From Collimonas sp. OK307 (GTDB lineage: Bacteria > Pseudomonadota > Gammaproteobacteria > Burkholderiales > Burkholderiaceae_D), in contig NZ_FOQI01000002.1 in the NCBI RefSeq assembly GCF_900113705.1, forward strand, positions 186,001-250,000: DNA of 64,000 bases, read 5' to 3'. This document shows, piece by piece, positions 9,134-16,484 of the stretch. The position numbers and the translations under genes are program-made. How positions within the stretch are numbered: position 1 is the stretch's first letter; each line of letters starts with the position of its first letter. The notes beneath the pieces are model-generated. The model was not told where the DNA came from. It did not search any database and worked only from the letters and a program-made list of their open reading frames with translations.

Positions 9134-9538
9134 TGTTGTATGGCCCGATATCCCGGGCAGGCAATGTTGGCAATAGGTTGAACCAGCGCCGTCGGATGAG
9201 GGCGCTTCGCGCTTCAGTATCGGGAGTGCAGTCTTCGGTTATCCAATGCGCAGGCTGATAAGCCGGGCAGGTTACGGACGGCGCGATCAAACATCCGGTA
9301 AGAACAAGACCGCGTCATATCACCCCACATTTAGTGAGAATGCATCGTAAAAAACACTGCGCTTGTTCCCAACTATTTACTATCTATTAGCTTATGTGTT
9401 TGGGTGCAAAACCAAGCCTGGCTTGCGATTCAAGCGGAAAATGCTCGAAGCGCGATTACCGCATTTATTTATTACAAAAATAAATAAATGCAGACGGCTG
9501 GAGATTTTGCGGGGAGCGGAAAAGAGAGAGGAAGTGTG
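9134..9538. other. intergenic region upstream of the sulfatase operon
   Basis: No supported gene. It must hold the sulfatase operon promoter on the minus strand. The part around 9340-9490 is AT-rich, but I see no convincing operator or riboswitch. Confidence 0.5.
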
Positions 9539-9582
9539 CAGCAATTTCGTAGGGCGCGCATGCCCACCCTACGAAATTGCTG
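9539..9582. repeat. 16-bp perfect hairpin downstream of gmhA (REP-like)
   Basis: Arms 9539-9554 and 9567-9582 are perfect complements around a 12-base loop that itself contains GCGCGCATGCCCA-like sequence. It starts 32 bp after the gmhA stop on the minus strand and has no T-run. The CGTAGGG/CCCTACG core resembles dispersed intergenic palindromes of proteobacteria. It may end or protect the gmhA transcript. Confidence 0.6.
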
Positions 9583-9613
9583 TTGCTTATCGGTGATCCG
9601 TGAAAATCAAACG

Positions 9614-10234
9614 CTATGCTTTGCCGGCGTAATTCTCTGGAAAGAAATGCCGCTCGATAAGCTCGATCAAGATGTGCAGCACCTTGATATGCAACTCCTG
9701 CACACGATCGGCAAATGTACCGCCCGGAGTGCAGATGTAGACGCTGCTCAAAGATGCCAGCAACTCGCTCTGCTTGCCGGATAAAACAATCACATGCATG
9801 CCGAGATCGCGCGCAGTTTGCGCCGCGCGGATTATGTTCTTGCTGGTGCCGCTGGTGCTCAGCGCGACCAGGCAATCGCCGGCACGTCCGTGACCTTCGA
9901 GATAGCGTGAAAACACCTGTTCATAGCCATGATCGTTGCCGACGCAGGTGAGATGCCCGGCATCGCTGATCGCCGTCGCCCCCAATGCCGCCCGGTCCAG
10001 CCGGTAGCGGCCGGTCAGCTCTTCGGCGAAGTGCATGGCGTCACACATGGAGCCGCCATTGCCGCACGAGTACACCCGGCCTTTGCGTTCAAATACATCG
10101 ATCAGCAAATCGGCCGCTTGCTCGATAGATTGCAAAGCTGCGTCGTTGGTGAGCAAGGCATTCAACGCTTGCTGCGCTTCGACCAGGCTGGCGTTGATGT
10201 GTTGCTTCAGGTCTTGCTTCACGGGTTGCTTCAA
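9614..10234 (-). CDS. gmhA: phosphoheptose isomerase (sedoheptulose-7-phosphate isomerase)
   Basis: 206 residues. It is closely similar to GmhA throughout: SCGNGGSMCDAMHFAEELTGRYR, CVGNDHGYEQVFSRY, STSGTSKNIIRA and QELHIKVLHILIELIE, including the active-site His and Glu positions of the SIS fold. It makes D-glycero-D-manno-heptose 7-phosphate for the LPS inner core. The start is TTG at 10234, preceded by GGAG at 7-base spacing; no ATG is suitable. It follows a tiny lipoprotein gene by 21 bp. DiaA is a related family, but the sequence fits GmhA better. Confidence 0.88.
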   Translation of the reverse strand: MKQPVKQDLKQHINASLVEAQQALNALLTNDAALQSIEQAADLLIDVFERKGRVYSCGNGGSMCDAMHFAEELTGRYRLDRAALGATAISDAGHLTCVGNDHGYEQVFSRYLEGHGRAGDCLVALSTSGTSKNIIRAAQTARDLGMHVIVLSGKQSELLASLSSVYICTPGGTFADRVQELHIKVLHILIELIERHFFPENYAGKA

Positions 10235-10255
10235 TTCTGCACTCCTGTCCTGTAA

Positions 10256-10396
10256 TTAACGATTCGTACTGCGCGTGACACCTGTATCGATCACGCCATA
10301 AGGGGTAATGGTAGTTCCGCTTTCGCCGGTGGGCGATGTTACGTGGCCGCACGCAGCCAGCAGGACGGCTGCAATCAGGGGGTAGAACAGGCGCAT
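10256..10396 (-). CDS. 46-residue lipoprotein
   Basis: A short frame from ATG at 10396 encodes a signal MRLFYPLIAAVLLAAC with a good lipobox (LAAC), then about 30 Thr/Gly/Ser-rich residues. It ends 21 bp before the TTG start of gmhA, so the two are probably co-transcribed. The function is unknown. The lipobox and operon position are the only support. Confidence 0.65.
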   Translation of the reverse strand: MRLFYPLIAAVLLAACGHVTSPTGESGTTITPYGVIDTGVTRSTNR

Positions 10397-10501
10397 GGTT
10401 GTCTCATAAGTCAAATGGCAGCTCTAACAGACATGCTGTGGAGCGGAACGTTCCGGTCGAGATTATCCAGCTTAGCATCTTCAAGCGCCAGCCCTGCATG
10501 A

Positions 10502-11296
10502 TCACGAAATCGAACGCACCACGCCGCCATCCACGCGCAGCGCCGCACCGGTGGTGGCCGAGGCTTGCACAGAAGCAAGGTAGACCACCATATTGGCGAC
10601 TTCCTCAACCGTGGCAAGACGCTGGATCAGCGAACTCGGGCGGTGTTCCGTAATGAAATCGCGCTCCAATTCTTCCACCGCGACACCTTTGTCGCGTGCC
10701 AGCGATGCGAAAAAGTCGCCGACACCTTCGGAGCGGGTTGGGCCCGGCAACACTGCATTGACTGTGACGCTGCTGCCTGCCATGGTTTCCGCCAGGCCGC
10801 GCGAGACCGCCAGCAGGGCGGTCTTGGTCACACCGTAATGCACCATTTCCTTGGGAATCTGCAACCCCGATTCGCTCGATAGAAACAACACCCGGCCCCA
10901 GCCGCGCTTAGCCATGTCAGGCGCATAGTGGCGCGACAAGCGAACAGCGCTCATCACATTGACATCGAAGAAACGCTGCCATTCTTCATCTGTAATATCG
11001 AAAAACGGCTTGGCTTCGAAAATGCCGAGATTATTCACCAGGATGTCGGTATCCGGCACTTGCTTGAACAACAATGCCGCGCCATCTTGCGTGCCAAGGT
11101 CAGCGGCGATGCCTTGCAAACGGGCTGCGGGGAATTTGTCGCGGATCTGCGCCAGCGCCTGGTCGACGCGCTCCTGGGTGCGGCCATTCACCACTACCGT
11201 CGCTCCGGCTTGCGCCAGGCCGAGGGCGATCGCCAGGCCAATGCCGGCGGTCGAACCACTCACGATTGCATGTTTGTCACTTAGATCGATTTTCAT
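10502..11296 (-). CDS. short-chain dehydrogenase/reductase
   Basis: 264 residues, usual SDR length. The cofactor motif is SGSTAGIGLAIA (TGxxxGIG type), then NNLGIF, catalytic Ser in LFLSSESGLQIP, and Tyr/Lys in HYGVTKTALLA. The C-terminus ends GGAALRVDGGVVRS as in classical SDRs (FabG-like). ATG at 11296 has GAGAG upstream; a longer in-frame start at 11350 lacks one. It uses NAD(P) on an unknown alcohol or ketone. It stands as its own unit between gmhA and a hydrolase. Confidence 0.88.
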   Translation of the reverse strand: MKIDLSDKHAIVSGSTAGIGLAIALGLAQAGATVVVNGRTQERVDQALAQIRDKFPAARLQGIAADLGTQDGAALLFKQVPDTDILVNNLGIFEAKPFFDITDEEWQRFFDVNVMSAVRLSRHYAPDMAKRGWGRVLFLSSESGLQIPKEMVHYGVTKTALLAVSRGLAETMAGSSVTVNAVLPGPTRSEGVGDFFASLARDKGVAVEELERDFITEHRPSSLIQRLATVEEVANMVVYLASVQASATTGAALRVDGGVVRSIS

Positions 11297-11428
11297 GGAA
11301 TTCTCTCTGATGATTAACAAGACCAAAAAGCCGGAAGCACCCACGCGCAACGGCGCCGCTACATTGGAATCATAGAGGAAATCGGGATTCGATATTTTTT
11401 CGGTTCGATCCCCTGAATCGAAGCAACC

Positions 11429-12529
11429 TTAATTGGCCTTCTCTGCCAGAGGGCGCACGTACTTCAACAGGCTGACCAGCGTTTTACCCGGTTCTTCCCA
11501 TGGAATCATGTGTGCTGAGTGCTCAAACCAGACGCCCTGCCTGTAGGGCGCATGCAGCTTGCTCAGCCAGGCGGCGGTGGGCGCGGTCGGGGTGGTGTAG
11601 TCGTGGCGTCCCATGAACATCACGACGGGGATCGGGAAGGTATGGATATTAGAAAAATCGACACCGACAAATTCGGGCAGGATTTTACCCAGGGTGAACA
11701 GGCTGCCCTCGTCGATGGCGCGGACATCGGCTTCGTCATACTCGGGCGATAGCAGCGGCGCGTCGAAATAGTAAGTGGATGTATTACGAAATGCGCTCAA
11801 GCCGCCGTAATATTGCGGCCATTTCCTGGCAATGATGATGCGCTCGCGGGTGATCGGCTGGTCACCCGGGTATGGTGCTATCGATTCCAGCTCCTTCAAT
11901 GCGGCTGCGTTGTCGTGCGCTTTTGCCTGCTCAAGCGCGTATTCAAAGCTGATGCGCTCGTTTTCCCTGGTGCTGATGACTTGCCCGATGCCGACGTAGG
12001 CATAGAACAGATCCGGCCGTTTCAGCGCGGCGCTCATGGCAACGACGGTGCCCCAGCTATGCGCCATCAGGATGATTTTCTTTTTGTGATATCGCTTCTT
12101 GATGTATTCGGCTACCTCTATCGCATCGTCAACGTAACGTGCGATATGTATGCTGTCGCCGATGTCCTTCGGGTCGGCCTCGCCATAGGTCTTGCCGGCG
12201 CCTCGCTGATCCCAGTTAACCATCGTGAAATACTCTTCCAGCGGCCGCTGGAACTGCCAGATGGCAGGCGTCAGGGGCGAGGCTGGCCCACCGTGGACGA
12301 ACAGGACGATGGGATTGGCCTGGTCCTGGCCCCGGACGTTAAGCCATTGGTCTATGCCGCCGATGCTGGTTTTATAGGATTCTTGTATGCCGGAAGGGGC
12401 GACGATGCGCTCCAGATCGCGGACGACTTCTTTTGCTTTATTGGTGTTCGCCGTGTCGGCGGACTGCTGCGCATTGACCTGGGTGGACGTCAAGGCGAGG
12501 ATGAGGCAGCCTAACCATACAATTTTCAT
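11429..12529 (-). CDS. secreted alpha/beta hydrolase, proline iminopeptidase-like (S33)
   Basis: 366 residues with a Sec signal (MKIVWLGCLILALTSTQVNA). Oxyanion loop HGGPASPL, WDQRGAGKT, nucleophile Ser in MAHSWGTVVAM, acid in GRHDYTTP and His in FEHSAHMIPWEEP make the full triad of the S33/proline iminopeptidase group. It is probably periplasmic. AGGAGG lies 6 bases before ATG 12529, which decides this start over an ATG 30 bases upstream. The substrate is unknown; a peptide or small ester is likely. Confidence 0.85.
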   Translation of the reverse strand: MKIVWLGCLILALTSTQVNAQQSADTANTNKAKEVVRDLERIVAPSGIQESYKTSIGGIDQWLNVRGQDQANPIVLFVHGGPASPLTPAIWQFQRPLEEYFTMVNWDQRGAGKTYGEADPKDIGDSIHIARYVDDAIEVAEYIKKRYHKKKIILMAHSWGTVVAMSAALKRPDLFYAYVGIGQVISTRENERISFEYALEQAKAHDNAAALKELESIAPYPGDQPITRERIIIARKWPQYYGGLSAFRNTSTYYFDAPLLSPEYDEADVRAIDEGSLFTLGKILPEFVGVDFSNIHTFPIPVVMFMGRHDYTTPTAPTAAWLSKLHAPYRQGVWFEHSAHMIPWEEPGKTLVSLLKYVRPLAEKAN

Positions 12530-12645
12530 GCGGTTCCTCCTGATAAAAGGTGGATGCAAGAGTAGCTACTGAATGGCGGTAAATCAATATTCATCCCGAC
12601 GGACGGTATCGGCGGTGCTGTTTGTGAGATCGTGAAACGTACGGA

Positions 12646-13479
12646 CTAGGGCCGGGGCGTTGAACCGTGGGCGCAATCGACAATCAAGTCCATCAGTTCG
12701 TCAAATTCGTCCGGGCGTTCTTCACTCAACAATGGAAACAGATGTTGATGGTCAGCCCCCGCCACTACCCTCAGTCGGCGCGAACGCGCTTTGCGTGCCG
12801 ATAGCAGCAGCCGCTCCGGTATTTCCAGGGGAATCACAGCGTCGTGTTCGGCGGCGATGATCAGCAGGTCACCGGTGAATTTCGACAGGATAGCGCAGGC
12901 ATCGCTGTCGGCCCAGCTGCGGTCGCGCCGGATGATCTCTGAGAACTGCGGCCCGAAAGGCACATCGTAGGCGGCAGGTTCATACACACCCGGCACAATC
13001 AGAATCAATGCGGCGACCTCGTGCGCTTGCGTCAGCTTGATGGCGTTGTAAGCCCCCATGCTGCTGCCGAATATCACCAGCGGTTGAGTCAAATTACGTG
13101 CGGCGATCACCGCCTCGGCCTGGCGGGTGCGGCTGCTCAGCGACGAGTACTGCAGCAGGCCGCCGGTCTCGCCGTGGCCGATGCAATCGAAAGAAGTACT
13201 TGCCACGCCACGCGCCTGCAATGCCGGCCGCAATCCCGAACGGCTGGCGGTGGCGCACGAACTACGGCCGGCGCCATGCAGTATCAATGCATGGCAAGCC
13301 GGCGTACCCGGTGTACCCGGTGTACTTGCGGTGCCTGGATGGAAATCGCCTTTCAGCGCGAAGTTTTCGTAGGCGACTTCAAAGGTTTCTATTGCTTGCA
13401 TGGTCAGAGGGGGAAGCGTGGGCCACGATAATCGCGGCATGTTCACATCGGCATGCGGCCAGGCGGTGTTATTCGGCAC
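12646..13479 (-). CDS. alpha/beta-fold hydrolase, serine type
   Basis: 277 residues, cytoplasmic (no signal). ALILHGAGRSS, FDCIGHGETGG, nucleophile elbow FGSSMGAYNA, AAEHDAVIP and ADHQHLFP supply the expected Ser-Asp-His set. GTG at 13479 is taken as the start because AGGA lies 6 bases before it; ATG at 13401 would lose a non-conserved leader and has no ribosome site. Residues near 50 hold a TPGTPGTP repeat from tandem 9-bp units. The substrate is not predictable. Confidence 0.78.
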   Translation of the reverse strand: MPNNTAWPHADVNMPRLSWPTLPPLTMQAIETFEVAYENFALKGDFHPGTASTPGTPGTPACHALILHGAGRSSCATASRSGLRPALQARGVASTSFDCIGHGETGGLLQYSSLSSRTRQAEAVIAARNLTQPLVIFGSSMGAYNAIKLTQAHEVAALILIVPGVYEPAAYDVPFGPQFSEIIRRDRSWADSDACAILSKFTGDLLIIAAEHDAVIPLEIPERLLLSARKARSRRLRVVAGADHQHLFPLLSEERPDEFDELMDLIVDCAHGSTPRP

Positions 13480-13544
13480 CCGGCTTCCTGCGTCCTGCCC
13501 GCGTATTCCTTAACGCTGACAAGACGCTTGGGAGGCCGCTCCGA

Positions 13545-14723
13545 TTAACGCATATTGCCGGTGTGGCCCAGCGAATAACGGCCGGGTTGCGGCCAGACGG
13601 TCAGGCCGTGCGGTTCCGCGCCGACTGCAATCTTTTTGACAGCGCCGCTGGTGGTATCGATGGCATACACGACATCGTCAAAGCGGCCGGACAACCACAA
13701 CATCTTGCCGTCCGCGCTGACGTTACCCATGTCAGGGCTGCCGCCGCCCGGGATCGGCCAGTTGGCCACCACCTGGCGCGTGGCGAAGTCGATCACCGAG
13801 ACGCTGCCCTTGCCATTGCGCGCGCCATGGATCTTGTTCGAGCCGCGATTGGCGACGTACAACTTGCTGCCGTCGCGGCTTGGATACAGGCCGTGGGTGC
13901 CAGTGCCGGTCTTGATGAAGCCGACCTTGGTGAAATTGTCGCCATCGATCACGAACACGCCGTCGGCCATCATGTCGGCGACAAAAAACACCTTGCCGTC
14001 CGGTGAAATGCGGATGTCCTGCGGCATGCCCTTCTTGTCCAGTTGCAGGTAGCCGACCACCTTGCGGTTGACCAGGTCGATCTTCGCCAGGCGACCGCCG
14101 AATTCACAGGTGAAAAGGGCGTATTTACCGTCGATGGAAAAATCGGCATGATTGATGCCTTTGCATTCCGGCACCGACAGGCTCGACTTCAAGGCCATCG
14201 TATGCGCATCGCGGAAATCCAGCTGGGCGTGGGCTTCCACCACTACGATGGCTTCCTTGCCATCGGGCGTGAAGTACATATTGTAGGGATCTTCCACCGG
14301 TATCTCTTTGCCCGGCTTTGCGGTCTTCGGATCGATGGGAGTCAGGCTGCCGTCAGGCCGGCCTTCGGCATTGTTGGCCACCCACAGGGTTTGCAGATCC
14401 CATGCAGGAACCACGTGCTGCGGGCTGTAACCGACCTTGAATTTCTCGACTACCTTGAAGGTAGCCGGATCAATCACATAGACGTCGTTCGAGCGCAGGT
14501 TCGGTACGTAGATCCGTGGCAATGCGCCGGCTACAGCCGGGCTGAAATGGCCCGCGCCAGCTTCGCTGTACAGATTGGCTGGATTGGCTACCGGCGGCAT
14601 GCCCGGCACCGTGGTAATTGCGGGTGCAGGCGCGGCGGAGGCGCTGCCGGCGATACATAAAGCAGCCAATGCAACGCTGATTGAGGAAGCGAGGCGCGAC
14701 AGGCGGCGAGGGTGAAAATCCAT
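13545..14723 (-). CDS. secreted YVTN-type beta-propeller protein
   Basis: 392 residues. A clear Sec signal ends at SASA|APAP. Repeats of the type RIYVPNLRSNDVYVIDPAT, TLWVANNAEG, KLYVANRGSNKI and MLWLSGRFDDVVYAID are YVTN/NHL-like propeller blades, about seven in all. AAGGAA precedes the ATG. It ends 68 bp upstream of where the creatininase-like gene region begins, with both genes exported and on the same strand. Such propellers are binding scaffolds or, in some cases, dehydrogenase-like proteins. No cofactor motif is seen. Confidence 0.85.
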   Translation of the reverse strand: MDFHPRRLSRLASSISVALAALCIAGSASAAPAPAITTVPGMPPVANPANLYSEAGAGHFSPAVAGALPRIYVPNLRSNDVYVIDPATFKVVEKFKVGYSPQHVVPAWDLQTLWVANNAEGRPDGSLTPIDPKTAKPGKEIPVEDPYNMYFTPDGKEAIVVVEAHAQLDFRDAHTMALKSSLSVPECKGINHADFSIDGKYALFTCEFGGRLAKIDLVNRKVVGYLQLDKKGMPQDIRISPDGKVFFVADMMADGVFVIDGDNFTKVGFIKTGTGTHGLYPSRDGSKLYVANRGSNKIHGARNGKGSVSVIDFATRQVVANWPIPGGGSPDMGNVSADGKMLWLSGRFDDVVYAIDTTSGAVKKIAVGAEPHGLTVWPQPGRYSLGHTGNMR

Positions 14724-14791
14724 GAAAGGTTCCTTGATTAAATTTGTGGCAACTGAGTATGTGGCAACTGTAAACGAATACCGGGAAAAAT

Positions 14792-15607
14792 CTAGCGGGC
14801 GGCGGTAGCCGTCTTAAGGGCGCTGATGGTCTGCGCCACGATCGCATCGATCCCCAACTGACCAAGCTCTGCCGTCGAACGGCGCGGATCGCCACCATAG
14901 ACACCGTCGGCCAGCCCGAGTTTCGGGCCAATGCGCAAACTATCCTGGCGCACCATCTGCGGCGCAACGGCGAGCTGCAATGAAGTATCTGCAAGCCCGG
15001 CGTGGGTGCCGATTTCGTCATCGCGATAACCGTGTTTGCGCAGTATTTGCGCGTAGCCGTCCGAGCTGGCAGCGTAATATTCCGGCGGCAGGATAGCCCG
15101 CGCCGGTGATCCGGACCAGGCTTTGTTGAGCTGCGCCACCACTTTCTTGATGTCGTTCTGATAACCGCCATGATCGCCTAAAAAGACGATGTTCTTGAAG
15201 CCATGGACCTTGAAACTGTTGGCGGCGGATTCCAGCGTCTTTTCAAAGACATCGTCCGGAACCGTGATGGTGCCGGGGAAACGCATGTGGGATGTAGTCG
15301 GCGCGTAGCTGCCTTCCGGTACGTAGGCGATTACCGGCGCCACCAGCGCATTGCCCAATCCTTCGGCAATCCGTTGCGACAAAATCTTCACGCGGACGTT
15401 ATGTTTGCCCAGCGCGACATCGGGACCGCTTTGTTCGGTGGCGCCGATGGGAATGATGATGGTGGTCTTGCCAGCGGCGATCTGGGCGCGCAATTCAGTC
15501 CAGGTCAGGTCTTCAAGGACGACTGTTTTCGGCGTTTGAGCGAAGGTAATCTGTGTGGCGGTGAGGAATAAAGCGGCAACGAAAGTGCGTCGTAGTGACA
15601 AAAGCAT
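14792..15607 (-). CDS. secreted creatininase-family protein with altered metal site
   Basis: 271 residues with signal MLLSLRRTFVAALFLTATQITFA. Family landmarks are present: PIGATEQSGP, HMRFPGT, FLGDHGGYQ and GTHAGLADTS. The classical metal residues are changed: EQHG is EQSG here, and the Asp of the GTD block is replaced in LGKHN. Similar LGKHN sequences occur in an exported branch of the family, so it may bind metal differently rather than be dead. GAGGAA precedes the ATG. It is followed by the propeller gene. Members are amidohydrolases; the substrate here is unknown. Confidence 0.82.
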   Translation of the reverse strand: MLLSLRRTFVAALFLTATQITFAQTPKTVVLEDLTWTELRAQIAAGKTTIIIPIGATEQSGPDVALGKHNVRVKILSQRIAEGLGNALVAPVIAYVPEGSYAPTTSHMRFPGTITVPDDVFEKTLESAANSFKVHGFKNIVFLGDHGGYQNDIKKVVAQLNKAWSGSPARAILPPEYYAASSDGYAQILRKHGYRDDEIGTHAGLADTSLQLAVAPQMVRQDSLRIGPKLGLADGVYGGDPRRSTAELGQLGIDAIVAQTISALKTATAAR

Positions 15608-15735
15608 GAAAATTCCTCATGGAGAAGCAGGTCAGGTGTGTGCGGATGATGCCGGCATATGACGCCGGATCGGCACACAGGTTCCTGGCTAATTCTACTC
15701 CGTTGAATATGAGGATAGAGCAAAGGCGTTGCTGA

Positions 15736-16482
15736 TCACTGGTAGTTATTCCAGCGCATGCTGCGTTCGTCGGTCGCTTCCTTGATCAGATGACGAGCGC
15801 GTACCGGATCGCGCTCGCCATGCTGGTCGCCGCTTTCCAGGCTCATGGCCAGCGCCTGTATCGCTACCGGAAAATCACCTGCGGCCGAGCGTTCGAGCCA
15901 ATCCCGGGCTAACTGCGGATTCTGTTCTACGCCTTCACCTGCAGCATAAGCATTTGACAGCAAGAACATCGCCTGCGCATTACCCTGAACGCTCGCCTCC
16001 AGCAGCCATTTAGCCGAGAGTTTGAGATCCTGCGGCACGCCTTCGCCATATTTCGCCATGCGGGCCAGCATGAAACTGGCTTTTGCATTGCCTGATGTAG
16101 CCGCTCGCTCGTACCAGTTCCAGGCTTGGCCGTAGTCAACCTGGAACCCCAGTCTGCCTTGATAAAAAGCCTGCCCCAGCTGAAACTGCGCTTCGGGTTC
16201 ATTTGCGGCTGCCGCGTTCTGCATCCATGCGCCAGCTTGTGCGGATTGCTCAGGAATCGAGGCCAGCGCTAACGCCAGTTCGCGTTGCGCCACCGGCCGA
16301 CCCGCGACGGCCCAGACCCGCAACTGGTCAATCGCACTTGCCCGGCGGCCGTGCAGGGCCAGCAAACCCACCGATTCTATGCGGGCATTGTCTGGCCCCA
16401 TATCTTGGGTCTGGGTACATGCACTCAAGACAGCCGCAGCCAGCAAGAGTGCAATCACATGCGATTTCTTATGCCTCATCAC
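15736..16482 (-). CDS. Sel1-repeat lipoprotein
   Basis: About 248 residues. The signal ends with lipobox LSAC. From about residue 75 there are four Sel1-like repeats (AQFQLGQAFYQG, YGQAWNWYERAATSGNAKA, AKYGEGVPQDLKLSAKWLLEA, YAAGEGVEQNPQLARDWLERS). Sel1 repeats form helical solenoids for protein contacts in the envelope. The start is GTG at 16482 or ATG at 16479, 2-5 bases after the stop of cpdB, so the two genes are translationally close. No partner can be named. Confidence 0.85.
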   Translation of the reverse strand: MMRHKKSHVIALLLAAAVLSACTQTQDMGPDNARIESVGLLALHGRRASAIDQLRVWAVAGRPVAQRELALALASIPEQSAQAGAWMQNAAAANEPEAQFQLGQAFYQGRLGFQVDYGQAWNWYERAATSGNAKASFMLARMAKYGEGVPQDLKLSAKWLLEASVQGNAQAMFLLSNAYAAGEGVEQNPQLARDWLERSAAGDFPVAIQALAMSLESGDQHGERDPVRARHLIKEATDERSMRWNNYQ

Positions 16483-16484
16483 TA

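Noticed and set aside
9465-9875. 136-codon minus-strand frame overlapping gmhA
   Set aside because: Out of frame with gmhA, crosses the hairpin repeat, no motifs.
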